64,000 bases of DNA. Source: Streptomyces gardneri. Its GTDB lineage: Bacteria; Actinomycetota; Actinomycetes; Streptomycetales; Streptomycetaceae. This document shows positions 45,109 to 56,275 of the stretch, one piece after another. The stretch covers positions 310,001 through 374,000 of the forward strand of contig NZ_BJMN01000005.1 of assembly GCF_006539185.1 (NCBI RefSeq), read 5' to 3'. The notes under the pieces were generated by a model. It had not been told where the DNA came from. It saw only the letters and a list, made by a program, of their open reading frames with translations, and made no database searches. How positions within the stretch are numbered: the stretch's first letter is position 1; the number at the start of each line of letters is the position of its first letter. The position numbers and the translations under genes are program-made.

Positions 45109-46200
45109 TCAGGCGAGGAGTTCCCGGTAGAGCGCCGCGTACCGGGCGGCGAACCGTTCGGGACCGAAGTGGTCCTCCGCCAGCGACCGGCCGCGCTCCG
45201 CGAGCACGTCCCAGGAGCGCGGCTGGTCGAGCAGCCACGCCAGCTGCTGCCCGGTGCGGCGCGCGTCGCCCGCGGGCGCCCGCAGCACGGCGTGGCCGAA
45301 GTCCGCGAACTGCGGAAGGTCGCTGAGGATCGCCGGCCGCCCCGAGGCCAGCGACTGGAGCACGGTCAGCGGGATGTCCGCCTTCCCGCCGAGCGAGTCC
45401 GGCGGGTAGAGCAGCACGTGCACCGAGGCGATCAGGTCCCGCATGTCCTCGACGTGGCCGCGGACCTCGACGTCGGGCAGCCCCGCCGCGCCGGCCCGCT
45501 CCCGCAGCGCCTCGTCCAGAAGAGCGGTGCGCTGCCCCGGCCGGCCGCGCACCGCGAGCACCAGCCGGAACCGCGCGCCCTCCCGCCAGGCTTCGGCCGC
45601 CGCGTCGATCACCGTCTCCGCGCCGCCCCGCGCATCGTGGTACCCGGCGAAGAGGACCACCGGATAGCCCTTCGGGCGCGGCAGGTACGGCCACGCGTCC
45701 AGGTCGATCATGGGCGGGACGACCCGTACGTCCCCGAAGTCCGCGGCCCGCAGCCGTCGCGCCATCGACTCCGACAGGGCGACCGTCGCCCCCAGGGGCC
45801 TGGCACGGGCCAGGAAGCGGGGGTCCATCACCCCGGTCACGGTGTGGACGACCGGCCGCCCCCCGAGGAGCAGCGGGCGGAGCCGGGAGAAGAGGGGGAA
45901 GGCGCGGCCGACGGTGAGGAAGACATGGACCAGGTCGACCCGGCGCGCGAACACCGCTCCGGCGAGCGCGGCCTGTACCCGGTGCGGGACGTGCTGGGCG
46001 CCGCTCCGGGTGAGCATGCGGACGGGGCGCCCGCGGCGCGGCGGGTGCGGCCGGTGGTCCGGCCACTGGGCGAACCAGACGAAGTCGACGTCGGGCAGCG
46101 CTTCGAGGACGTCGGAGGCGAGCCGGACGTCCGAGCCCTCCGCCCCGTCCAGCGGGCAGCTGGTCAGGAGCAGGACGCGTGGCCGCTCACGGGGGAGCAT
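45109..46200 (-). CDS. GT4-family glycosyltransferase
   Basis: A 363-residue GT-B-fold glycosyltransferase. The N-terminal domain opens RPRVLLLTSCPLDGAEGSDVR; the C-terminal donor domain has VVLFAGYHDARGGAETVIDA, then VEVRGHVEDMRDLIASVHV (in part) and ADIPLTVLQSLASGRPAILSD, the EX7E-like region with an altered first acid. It would transfer a sugar from a nucleotide donor. The ATG is preferred to the overlapping GTG because GGAGG is six bases upstream. It ends the three-gene minus-strand set with PIG-L and a GT4 fusion. Confidence 0.85.
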   Translation of the reverse strand: MLPRERPRVLLLTSCPLDGAEGSDVRLASDVLEALPDVDFVWFAQWPDHRPHPPRRGRPVRMLTRSGAQHVPHRVQAALAGAVFARRVDLVHVFLTVGRAFPLFSRLRPLLLGGRPVVHTVTGVMDPRFLARARPLGATVALSESMARRLRAADFGDVRVVPPMIDLDAWPYLPRPKGYPVVLFAGYHDARGGAETVIDAAAEAWREGARFRLVLAVRGRPGQRTALLDEALRERAGAAGLPDVEVRGHVEDMRDLIASVHVLLYPPDSLGGKADIPLTVLQSLASGRPAILSDLPQFADFGHAVLRAPAGDARRTGQQLAWLLDQPRSWDVLAERGRSLAEDHFGPERFAARYAALYRELLA

Positions 46201-46236
46201 CACGCACCTCCGCCCCCGAGGGGACCCTGACGGCCG

Positions 46237-47136
46237 TCACGACACGCCTCCGGCCGAACGGACCCCGTGGCGGGCCCCGGTGGCGGCCCGACGGGCGGGT
46301 CCGGACGTGGCGAGCGCGGAGGCGGCGGTTTCGGGATCGGCCGCGGGCAACAGGTACACCTCGGGCACGCACGGGATCCGGCCCTCGGGGAACAGGGTGT
46401 CGGCCTGTGTCCGGTAGCCCCGGACCAGTTCGGCCTTCCGGTCGAGACCCCGCTCCCAGTCGCGGGCCACGAGTCGGTGACGCCCGGTGAACGCGGGGTC
46501 GGCGACGGCGTGCTGGTTGTACGGGAAGTCGCTGTAGTAGACGACCCGCCGGCCGCTCAGCTCGGCGGCGGTGCGGACGAGGACGTGGTCGGCGTGCCCG
46601 CCGACGCCCAGCGGGGCGAGGACGAGGCCGCCGGAGCGCGCGGGCAGCAGCGCCTCGACGGTCTCGCCGACCGCGTGCAGGGTGCCGGCGTCGCGCTCGG
46701 AGACGCGGCCGCGGGCCAGGTGGAGCCGGTACGTCGGGTAGACATGGGCCAGTTCGGGCAGCAGCCGGGCGAGCCGCTCCGTACCGGCGCGCGGGCGCGG
46801 AAGACGGCGGAACAGGCCGTCGACGAGGCCGATGTGGCGCGAGCGGACGTCGAGCAGCTCCAGGACGTGCCGGTCCTCGGCCCGCCGGGCGGCGAACAGC
46901 TCCTCCGCGTCCCCGGTCCCCGTCCGCTTCAGGTACTGCCGGGCCGAGAGGGTGTACGGCGGTGGCGCGGCCTCAGTGAACAGCGTCGCGATCGTCACCG
47001 GCGCCCGCCGCCCCGCCCAGCCGAGCAGCGCGCCGCAGGAGAGTACGGCGTCGTCCAGGTGCGGCGAGAGCACGAGCATGGGGGCGCCCGATCCGACGAC
47101 GGTCCGGACGAAGCTGGTCAGCGGGTCGTCGGGCAT
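46237..47136 (-). CDS. PIG-L-family (LmbE-like) zinc deacetylase
   Basis: A 299-residue deacetylase of the LmbE/PIG-L family. The zinc and catalytic motif is SPHLDDAVLSCGAL near residues 24-37, and the third zinc ligand is in GVGGHADHVLVR. Members remove N-acetyl groups from GlcNAc-containing glycolipids or mycothiol-type precursors. GAGGGGGAC precedes the ATG. It overlaps the upstream fusion gene by 19 bp and is 36 bp ahead of the GT4 gene, so the three are one operon, probably for a deacetylated glycoconjugate. Confidence 0.9.
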   Translation of the reverse strand: MPDDPLTSFVRTVVGSGAPMLVLSPHLDDAVLSCGALLGWAGRRAPVTIATLFTEAAPPPYTLSARQYLKRTGTGDAEELFAARRAEDRHVLELLDVRSRHIGLVDGLFRRLPRPRAGTERLARLLPELAHVYPTYRLHLARGRVSERDAGTLHAVGETVEALLPARSGGLVLAPLGVGGHADHVLVRTAAELSGRRVVYYSDFPYNQHAVADPAFTGRHRLVARDWERGLDRKAELVRGYRTQADTLFPEGRIPCVPEVYLLPAADPETAASALATSGPARRAATGARHGVRSAGGVS

Positions 47137-49046
47137 GACGTCCCCCTCTTCCTCGGCCGCCGTGCGGGGGCGGGTGCGTCCAGGAGCCGGTGGGCCAGGG
47201 CAAGATAGCGGCCCGTCATCTCGTCCCACGAGTAGCGCTGGGAGGCGAGCGCGGAGCGCCGCCCCAGGGCGCGGCGGAGCGCCGGGTCGCGGGCGAGCTC
47301 GCCCATCCGCTCGCCGAGGGCCGTCACGTCGAACGGCGGGACGGCCACGTCGCCGCCCTCGCGCATCCAGCGCAGGGCGGGCAGGTCGAAGTGGAGGACG
47401 GGCTTGCCGTACGACATGCCTTCGAGGGCCACGCGACCGAACGCCTCGTGGCGGGAGGGCAGCACGAGGAAGGCGCTGTCGCGCAGGAGTTGGTGCTTGC
47501 GCTCCTCGTCGGCGTACCCCACCCAGTGGATCCGCGGCTCGGGCCCCCGGGTGCGGGCGGCGACGAGCGCCGCGAGCCGGCGCTCCTCGGCGGGCGTGCC
47601 GCTGCCCGCGAGCAGCAGGTCCAGCGGCGGGCGGGCCCGGTCGTAGGCGTCGAGGAGCAGGTCGAGGCCCTTGGCCCAGGTGTCGATCCGCCCCAGGTAG
47701 AGGATGAACTGGCCGCTGCCGAGCCGGGACTCGTCGAGCGGGCGCGGCTCCACGCCCTCGGCGAAGACCTGGACGTCGGCCCGGGGGCAGAGCCGCCGGA
47801 TCGCCGAGCCGTCCGCCGCGTTCATCGCCACGATGTGACGGTAGCGGCGCAGCCCGAGCCGCTCGACCGGGAGGAACGACACGGGGGAGCGGCGCCGTGG
47901 CACAGCGGCGCCGCGACCCCGGTCGATGCCGACGACGGGCGCGCTCGTCGCCAGCGGAAGGAAGCCGGTCGGGAACGGGGGAGTGAAGATCTCCAGCCAC
48001 AGGTCGTGCCGGATGCGGCGGGCCACGAAGGGCAGCAGCGCCAGGAACGCCAGGCGCCTGGCGCGCGGTCCCGCCCGGCGCACCGGCAGCCGTACGTACC
48101 GGACGCCGTCCCGGTACTCGGTCCCGGCGCGTTGGGACGCCGTCACGACCGTCACCCGGAAGTCCTCCGCGAGCCTGCGGGCCACCTTGCCGACGACCAG
48201 GGCGGCGCCGCCGCCCCGATGGCCGCGGTCTCCGGACTCGTCGTAGACGGACACGACCACGTGCGGAGGCACCTCACCTCCGCGCTCGGTGCCTCCGCTC
48301 CCATGGCCCCCCTGCTCGGTGCCCGCGCTCCTCGGGCACCCGTTCCACCTGCCCCCGCTCGTGCCCCCGCCGTTCTCCTCCTCCGCGCCGTTCGCGGCCC
48401 TCTCCCGCACCGTGTCGAGGACCTGCTCCACGGCGGTGGCGGCGAGGAGCGACGGGGCCCGCGCGCCGTCGACGCGCGACACCCGCGGCAGCCGCGTGGA
48501 CCAGGCCTGGTAGCGGTACCAGCGGTCGGCCGAAGCGCCGGTGGCCTCCTGCCGGCCGGGCCAGTGCAGCGGCTCGGGCCCGGTCTCCACGAGCAGCGTC
48601 AGACCGTACCGCTCCGCGATCCGGCGGAAGACGCGCGTGGCCACCGACGAGGGGGGCGGGTCGAACGTCACCAGTGCGTCGAGGGGCCCCCGGTCGGTCA
48701 GGACCACGGCCTGCCTGCCGTGCGCCCGCAGGATCGCCGTCAGCAGGGCGACCGCGATCCGCACCGCCGCCTCGGCGGCGTCGACGAACGCGTGGGCACG
48801 GCGCGGCAGGGACCCCCGGCGCTCGGGGTCCGAGGCCCGCCGTGCCCATCGCTCACCCGGCTCCCCCGCATCCCTCACCCGTGGCGGAACCGGGAACCTG
48901 CGGCACAGGAAGCAGCCGTGGCACTGCGTGGTGACCGGTACGCTCCGCTCGCGCAGCAGAATCGCGAGCCTGCGGACCAGCGAGGACGTGGCCGCGCCGT
49001 CCGGACCGGACACCGCGACGAGGACGACGCTCCGTGCGCCCGTCAC
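47118..49046 (-). CDS. Thymidylate-kinase-like (degenerate P-loop) domain fused to GT4 glycosyltransferase
   Basis: A 642-residue fusion. Residues about 5-225 resemble a dTMP-kinase-like P-loop domain: VSGPDGAATSSLVRRL stands at Walker A but lacks the lysine, and VLTDRGPLDALVTFDPP matches the DR(G)PLD block. A Gly/Glu-rich linker leads to a GT4 glycosyltransferase (about 270-625) with YLGRIDTWAKGLDLLLDAYD, HWVGYADEERKHQLL and the EX7E block HEAFGRVALEGMSYGKPVLH. The GTG start is chosen where domain coding begins; there is no good ribosome site, so it could be moved. First gene of the PIG-L operon. Confidence 0.75.
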   Translation of the reverse strand: MTGARSVVLVAVSGPDGAATSSLVRRLAILLRERSVPVTTQCHGCFLCRRFPVPPRVRDAGEPGERWARRASDPERRGSLPRRAHAFVDAAEAAVRIAVALLTAILRAHGRQAVVLTDRGPLDALVTFDPPPSSVATRVFRRIAERYGLTLLVETGPEPLHWPGRQEATGASADRWYRYQAWSTRLPRVSRVDGARAPSLLAATAVEQVLDTVRERAANGAEEENGGGTSGGRWNGCPRSAGTEQGGHGSGGTERGGEVPPHVVVSVYDESGDRGHRGGGAALVVGKVARRLAEDFRVTVVTASQRAGTEYRDGVRYVRLPVRRAGPRARRLAFLALLPFVARRIRHDLWLEIFTPPFPTGFLPLATSAPVVGIDRGRGAAVPRRRSPVSFLPVERLGLRRYRHIVAMNAADGSAIRRLCPRADVQVFAEGVEPRPLDESRLGSGQFILYLGRIDTWAKGLDLLLDAYDRARPPLDLLLAGSGTPAEERRLAALVAARTRGPEPRIHWVGYADEERKHQLLRDSAFLVLPSRHEAFGRVALEGMSYGKPVLHFDLPALRWMREGGDVAVPPFDVTALGERMGELARDPALRRALGRRSALASQRYSWDEMTGRYLALAHRLLDAPAPARRPRKRGTSCPTTR

Positions 49047-49480
49047 GGCACCCGCCGCCTCACCACGACGAGGGCGGCCTGTCGACCGCGGCGGTGGCCG
49101 TTGTGGGCCGGAGGGGGTGGGCCGTCGGGTCCGGCTGGTTCGCCGGAACCGGCGCGGCGTGGCGCGTGCGCCCTGACCGTACGGGCGCGTCGGCGACGGG
49201 CGGCGCCGCGGGGCCTGCACGTCCGGCTGACGGGCGCGGGGGCGGCGGCGCGGAGCCGGTCGGAGGTCCGACGGGCGGGGTGTTCGGTGGGGCGGGGCTG
49301 TGTGCGGCAGACCCGACGGCGCCGGGCCTCGGAGAGGGGCCAGTCGGTCACCCGCCGCAGGGGATGCGGAGCGGGTGCCGCCGGCATGCGGTTGATGTGG
49401 AGTGAGGTCACGATGCGCCTCTTCCGGCAACCGACCCTACCGAGGGTCTGCTCAGGACGAAAATGATGCTCTCTCCAGGC
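49047..49480. other. Interval between GT2 and GT4-fusion genes
   Basis: About 430 bp of low-complexity, G+C-rich sequence. Frames are open on both strands but give only Arg/Pro/Ala-rich translations, and I see no ribosome site, hairpin or repeat worth naming. It probably holds the promoter of the GT4-fusion operon. Confidence 0.5.
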
Positions 49481-50287
49481 TTAGCCCCCGGGATGTGATT
49501 CGTCAACCGGAGAGGTGACGGGGCCGCCGTGGGCGCGCCGGAGGCTGCCGTGGGCGAACCGCGAGAGGGCGTTGTGCGGCCGTTCGTCGAGGAGCGTGCC
49601 GAGGATGCGGGTACCGTCGCGGACCGTGCGCGGGTGCGAGGGGCCGTGGCGGCGCGGCAGTTCGCGACTGGGCACCTCGGCGACGCGCAGCCCGTAGTGC
49701 AGGGCGTGCGTCACGAGTTCGGCGCCGAGTTCGACACCGTCCTCGCGCAGGTCGAGGAGGTCGACGAAGCCCCGCCGGAACGCGCAGAACCCGTACCAGA
49801 GATCGGTGAGCTGCTGACCGTAGAGCCGGCGCGCCACGCGCAGGAGGGCGCGGTGGCCGAGGCGTCGGCCGAGCGGATAGTCGGCGACCGACCCGCCCGC
49901 GATGAAACGTGAACCCTTGACGAAGTCGAATCCGCTTTCCAGATAGTGCAGGTAGTGCGGAATCTCGTGCGGCGACATACTGCCGTCGGCGTCCATCAGC
50001 ACGATCAGATCCCCGGTGGCCGCGCGCAGCCCCGCGTGCGGAATGTCGCCCCGGGTGAAGTCCCAGACCCCGAGCGTCCGGACGGTCATCCCGTCCCGCG
50101 CGGGTCCCGCACCCGTCGGCCCGATCAGGACCACGTCCCGCACGTCCTGCGGCACTTGGCCGAGCAGCAGGTCGAGCGCGTTCCCCGGGTCCTGCCCGTC
50201 GGGGCGGACCGTCAGGACGAGGCTCACGGTGGGGGAGCGGGGCACCCGGTCGGTCGACCGGCGGAGGGGGTGCGCGTCACTACTCAT
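49481..50287 (-). CDS. GT2-family (DPM1-like) glycosyltransferase
   Basis: A 268-residue GT-A glycosyltransferase of the polyprenyl-phosphate mannose synthase type, without C-terminal membrane spans. VSLVLTVRPDGQDP opens the fold, LIVLMDADGSMSPHEIP has the DxD-like metal motif, and FVKGSRFIAGGSVADYPLGRRLG (in part) is the typical Dpm1/Ppm1 block. It would make a lipid-linked sugar. GGAAGG lies eight bases before the ATG; the frame opens 14 codons earlier. Same strand as, but 430 bp upstream of, the GT4/PIG-L operon. Confidence 0.85.
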   Translation of the reverse strand: MSSDAHPLRRSTDRVPRSPTVSLVLTVRPDGQDPGNALDLLLGQVPQDVRDVVLIGPTGAGPARDGMTVRTLGVWDFTRGDIPHAGLRAATGDLIVLMDADGSMSPHEIPHYLHYLESGFDFVKGSRFIAGGSVADYPLGRRLGHRALLRVARRLYGQQLTDLWYGFCAFRRGFVDLLDLREDGVELGAELVTHALHYGLRVAEVPSRELPRRHGPSHPRTVRDGTRILGTLLDERPHNALSRFAHGSLRRAHGGPVTSPVDESHPGG

Positions 50288-50464
50288 GGGTACGGCCTTC
50301 CGCGCGGCGAACCGCGCATTGCTGCACACCGCGCATCTCAGAGTCCTGCGCCGAAGGTGGCGGCGTCAAGAAATGCGGAAGAATATGCGGACAGCCGTGA
50401 AGAAATACGTTTCCCCGCCGTCCTTCTTTCTGCGCCGGAATTCTGGACGACATACAATCCGGTC

Positions 50465-52315
50465 ATGGCAGGGCGAATTGAGGACTACGCCCTCGTCGGG
50501 GATCTGGAGACGGCTGCGCTCATCGGAACCGACGGGTCCGTCGACTGGTGGTGCGCGCCCCGCTTCGACTCGCCCGCCTGCCTCGCGGCCCTCCTCGGTG
50601 ATCCCGCCCACGGCCGATGGCTTCTCGCCCCGGCCGGAAAGACCCGCTGCACGCGCCGGAGTTACCGCGGAGACACGCTCGTCCTCGACACCTTCTGGGA
50701 GTCCGTCACCGGCACCGTCCGCGTCACCGACTTCATGCCCCCGCGTTCCCCCGGCCCCGCCCCCGAAGGCGGTCCGAGAATCATCCGCGTCGTCGAGGGG
50801 ATCGCCGGACGGGTATCCATGCGAAGCGAGTTGGGACTCCGCTTCCATCACGGCAGCATCGTGCCCTGGACCCGCTCGGTGGACCGGAGCACCGTCGCCT
50901 CCGTCGCGGGACCCGACGCCGCCTACCTCTCCTGCGGCCCCGGCGTCGACCCGACCGTCACCCCGGACCGCACCACCGTCGAGTTCACCGTCTCCGCCGG
51001 GAGCCGGACCGCCTTCGTCCTCGGCTGGCGCCCCTCGCACACGGGGGTGCCCCCCACCGCCTCGCCCGCCGAGATCGACGCCACCCTCCTGCGTACCCTC
51101 GCGTTCTGGAACGACTGGGCGGCCTCGCTCCGTTACGAAGGGCCGGCCAGGGAAGCCGTCCTCCGCTCCCTCCTCACCCTCAAGGCGCTCACCTACGCCC
51201 CCACCGGCGGCATCGTCGCGGCCGCCACCGCCTCCCTCCCCGAGAGCATCGGCGCACAGCGCAACTGGGACTACCGCTTCTGCTGGCTGCGCGACTCCAC
51301 CTTCACCCTCTCCTGCCTGCTGCGCGGGGGGTTCCGCCGGGAGGCCGTGGCCTGGAAGGACTGGCTGCTCCGGGCCGTCGCCGGCGATCCCGCCGACCTC
51401 CAGCCGCTGTACGGGGTCGAGGGGCAGCGCCGGCTCCCCGAGGTGTACGCGGACTGGCTGCCCGGCTACGAGGGTTCACGCCCCGTCAGGTTCGGCAACG
51501 CGGCCGTCGACCAGTTCCAGCTCGACATCTACGGCGAGGTGCTCAACACCGTCTACTCGGCCGTACGCGCCGGGGTCGCCGTCGACCCGCCGGCCTGGGC
51601 CCTGGTGGCCGAGCTCCTGGAGTACCTCGGCACGCGCTGGTGCGAACCCGACGAGGGCATCTGGGAAGTCCGCGGCCCGCGCCGCCACTTCGTGCACTCC
51701 AAGGTCATGGCCTGGGTCGCCGCCGACCGCGCCGTCCGCCTCGCCCGCGTCGCCGGCCTGCGTGGCTCCGTACGCCGCTGGCAGGCACTGCGCCACGAGA
51801 TCCACGCCGATATCTGCACCCGCGGCTGGAGCGAGGAGCAGCAGTCGTTCACGCAGTACTACGGCGGCCACGAGGTCGACGCCACCGCCCTGCTGATCCC
51901 CAGGCTCGGCTTCCTGCCCGCCGACGACCCCCGGGTCCTCGGCACCGTCAAGGCGATGGAACGGCTCGACGAGCACGGCTTCCTCCGCCGGTACGGCGAC
52001 GTCAGGGACGGCGGGGCGCACCACCTCGACGACCTCGGCGGCACCGAGGGGGCCTTCGTCGCCTGCACGTTCTGGTACGCCGACGCCCTCGCCGCGACCG
52101 GCCGCCCCGCCGAGGCCAGGGCCGTCTTCGAGCGGGTCCTCGCCATCCGCAACGACGTCGGGCTCCTCGCCGAGGAATGGGACCCGGTGGCCCGCCGCCA
52201 GCTCGGCAACACCCCGCAGGCGCTCAGCCACGTGGCCCTGGTGAACACGGCCTTCACGCTGTACGGCACGCGCCGCCACGGCCGCACGGCCACCCCCCGG
52301 CTCGCCGTGGCGTGA
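50465..52315 (+). CDS. GH15-family glucoamylase/trehalase-like hydrolase
   Basis: A 616-residue cytoplasmic GH15 protein, without signal peptide. The N-terminal block RIEDYALVGDLETAALIGTDGSVDWWC (in part) and ESIGAQRNWDYRFCWLRDST are characteristic; the second catalytic-acid region lies in LLAEEWDP. Actinomycete proteins of this shape include trehalases. It would hydrolyse an alpha-glucoside such as trehalose. The upstream 130 bp is unusually A+T rich for the window and probably carries divergent promoters with the GT2 gene. Confidence 0.88.
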   Translation: MAGRIEDYALVGDLETAALIGTDGSVDWWCAPRFDSPACLAALLGDPAHGRWLLAPAGKTRCTRRSYRGDTLVLDTFWESVTGTVRVTDFMPPRSPGPAPEGGPRIIRVVEGIAGRVSMRSELGLRFHHGSIVPWTRSVDRSTVASVAGPDAAYLSCGPGVDPTVTPDRTTVEFTVSAGSRTAFVLGWRPSHTGVPPTASPAEIDATLLRTLAFWNDWAASLRYEGPAREAVLRSLLTLKALTYAPTGGIVAAATASLPESIGAQRNWDYRFCWLRDSTFTLSCLLRGGFRREAVAWKDWLLRAVAGDPADLQPLYGVEGQRRLPEVYADWLPGYEGSRPVRFGNAAVDQFQLDIYGEVLNTVYSAVRAGVAVDPPAWALVAELLEYLGTRWCEPDEGIWEVRGPRRHFVHSKVMAWVAADRAVRLARVAGLRGSVRRWQALRHEIHADICTRGWSEEQQSFTQYYGGHEVDATALLIPRLGFLPADDPRVLGTVKAMERLDEHGFLRRYGDVRDGGAHHLDDLGGTEGAFVACTFWYADALAATGRPAEARAVFERVLAIRNDVGLLAEEWDPVARRQLGNTPQALSHVALVNTAFTLYGTRRHGRTATPRLAVA

Positions 52316-52402
52316 CCGCCCCGCCCCGCCGCTCGCGCCTTCGGCGTGTCGTTCGGGTGCATCCAGCGGGCGGGTCCGCCGCGCGTGGGTTCGAATCGGG
52401 GC

Positions 52403-53473
52403 ATGGCTTCCAACGACAGGCTCCGCGCCGGCGGCACTCCGAGGCCGCTGGAGACCGGTGACACCTGGTGGTACGCCGCCGTGGCCGGCGAGGCCGCCGG
52501 CTCCTTCAGTACCAGGGTCCGCAGCCGGACCCGGCGTGCCTGCCTCGGGGCCGTCCTGCTCCTCACGGTCGTCTACGCGGGCCTCGTGCTCACCGCGACG
52601 GGCCGCCGCTGGGGCGACGCGGCCCTCACCGGACGGCGCGCCGACACCGCCGCCGCCACTCTGCTCCGCGAGCATCCCTCGCTCGCCGGACTCACCACGC
52701 TCTCGCTGCTCCTCGGCTGCGCCCTGCTGCTCGCCACCGGCCTCCTGCGCAAGCGGTACGCGCTCACCGGAGCCGTCGCGGGCGCCCTCGTCACCTCCCT
52801 CGCGCTGACCGGGCTCCTCCAGCGGTACGCGCCACGCCCCCGCCTCCTCGACGCCGGCGGGGCACTGGTCCAGAGCGGCTTCCCCAGCGCCCAGACCACC
52901 CTCGCCCTCGGCACGGCCTTCGGCCTCGCCTTTCTCGTCCCGTACCGGCTCCGCGGACTCACCGTCCTCGCCGGCACCCTCTGGGCCGGAGCCGTCGGCG
53001 CCTACACCGTCGCGGCGGGCGACCACCGCCCCGGCGACCTGATCGCCGCCGCCCTCGTCGTCCTCGCCGTCTTCTGCGGACTGGCCGCCCTCCTCGCCCG
53101 CAAGGGCAAGATCCGCCCCGCCCGCCGCGGCCCCCTCGCACGCGCCCTCGCCGTCGCCGTCCCGCTCGCCGCCCTCGCGGCCGGCGGACTCGGCGCCGGC
53201 CTCTGGCTCCTCGGCGACACCCTCTCCCTGCCCGCCACCGCCCCCTACGACCCGGCCGAGCTCCGGCTCGCGCACCGCTGCGGACAGGCCCTCGCAGCGG
53301 GCGTCACCGCCGCCGCGGGACTGCTCCTGCTCACCCTGCTCCGCCGCGTCGACATGGACCGGGCCCCCGCCCCGTACCGGCTCGGCGGCCCCTTCGTGGA
53401 GGCCGCCGGGGCGCCGCGCGACGGCGAGGTCGTGGGGCCCTTTACGGAGGACCTCGATCACGAGATATCTTGA
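52403..53473 (+). CDS. PAP2-like membrane protein with altered catalytic motifs
   Basis: A 356-residue polytopic membrane protein with PAP2/type 2 phosphatidic acid phosphatase topology. The family motifs are altered: QRYAPRPR lacks the leading lysine, FPSAQTTLALG replaces PSGH, and GDHRPGDLI keeps the nucleophile histidine. Activity is therefore doubtful. The ATG start has only a weak ribosome site (CGGGG). It precedes the icd gene by 45 bp on the same strand, but probably does not share function with it. Confidence 0.7.
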   Translation: MASNDRLRAGGTPRPLETGDTWWYAAVAGEAAGSFSTRVRSRTRRACLGAVLLLTVVYAGLVLTATGRRWGDAALTGRRADTAAATLLREHPSLAGLTTLSLLLGCALLLATGLLRKRYALTGAVAGALVTSLALTGLLQRYAPRPRLLDAGGALVQSGFPSAQTTLALGTAFGLAFLVPYRLRGLTVLAGTLWAGAVGAYTVAAGDHRPGDLIAAALVVLAVFCGLAALLARKGKIRPARRGPLARALAVAVPLAALAAGGLGAGLWLLGDTLSLPATAPYDPAELRLAHRCGQALAAGVTAAAGLLLLTLLRRVDMDRAPAPYRLGGPFVEAAGAPRDGEVVGPFTEDLDHEIS

Positions 53474-55738
<2,265 letters not shown>

Positions 55739-55772
55739 TCCGGCGCGCGTCCGCCCCGGCGGACGACAGGTG

Positions 55773-55805
55773 CCGCCCCGGCCGGAAGGATTCCGGCCGG
55801 GGCGG
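55773..55805 (+). terminator. Strong hairpin terminator after icd
   Basis: Perfect 15-bp arms CCGCCCCGGCCGGAA/TTCCGGCCGGGGCGG with a 3-base loop, 34 bp after the icd stop. Confidence 0.85.
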
Positions 55806-55849
55806 TCCCGTCGGTGGCGCATCCGGCGTCCTGGTGTGAACCTGGATGG

Positions 55850-56140
55850 ATGAGCTGGGCATCTTGGACGACCGCCGGTGTCTACACCGGGCGAGGTGGG
55901 GTGCTGACCGACGAGGCCGGCGTCGTCACGGGCGATCTGACCGTGCACACGACCTGGACCGAGGGCGAGGCACGCGTGGCCGTGCAGTACAGCGGCGCGT
56001 CCGACTGGTTCACCATGTCGGGCAGTCCCGTTCCGTGCACCACGGAGGAGGAGAGCCGCGACCTCCACGAAGCGGTCGTGGAGGCCGTCAGACAGGGCGC
56101 CGGGGCCACCGTCCCGAACCTGCCCCGACCACACGTGTAA
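55850..56140 (+). CDS. Small conserved-looking hypothetical protein
   Basis: A 96-residue protein rich in acidic residues: MSWASWTTAGVYTGRGG, then LTVHTTWTEGEARVAVQYSGA and a C-terminal helix ESRDLHEAVVEAVRQGA. Codon use is gene-like (G+C at third positions), the beta-strand pattern followed by a helix looks folded, and it fills the space between icd and the sigma-CAP gene. The ribosome site is poor, and an overlapping ATG four bases earlier is out of frame. I do not recognise the family. Confidence 0.6.
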   Translation: MSWASWTTAGVYTGRGGVLTDEAGVVTGDLTVHTTWTEGEARVAVQYSGASDWFTMSGSPVPCTTEEESRDLHEAVVEAVRQGAGATVPNLPRPHV

Positions 56141-56275
56141 GGTCTGTCCGCCGGACGGGCCCGGCCGTGACGCCCCGGGCGATCACGGCGATCGGACCGA
56201 TTAAGTGTTATCCCTCCCGCTCCCACGGGTCTCCGAACGACGGGGGACTCGGGCCACGGATGAGGGAGCAGACCC

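Noticed and set aside
49047..49430. Upstream in-frame extension of the GT4-fusion gene (128 extra codons)
   Set aside because: The translation is low-complexity Arg/Pro/His with no domain, and there is no ribosome site; typical of open frames in very G+C-rich DNA.
52385..52402. A tRNA T-arm-like GGTTCGAATC
   Set aside because: No acceptor stem, anticodon arm or D arm can be formed around it; it is the leader of the PAP2-like gene.
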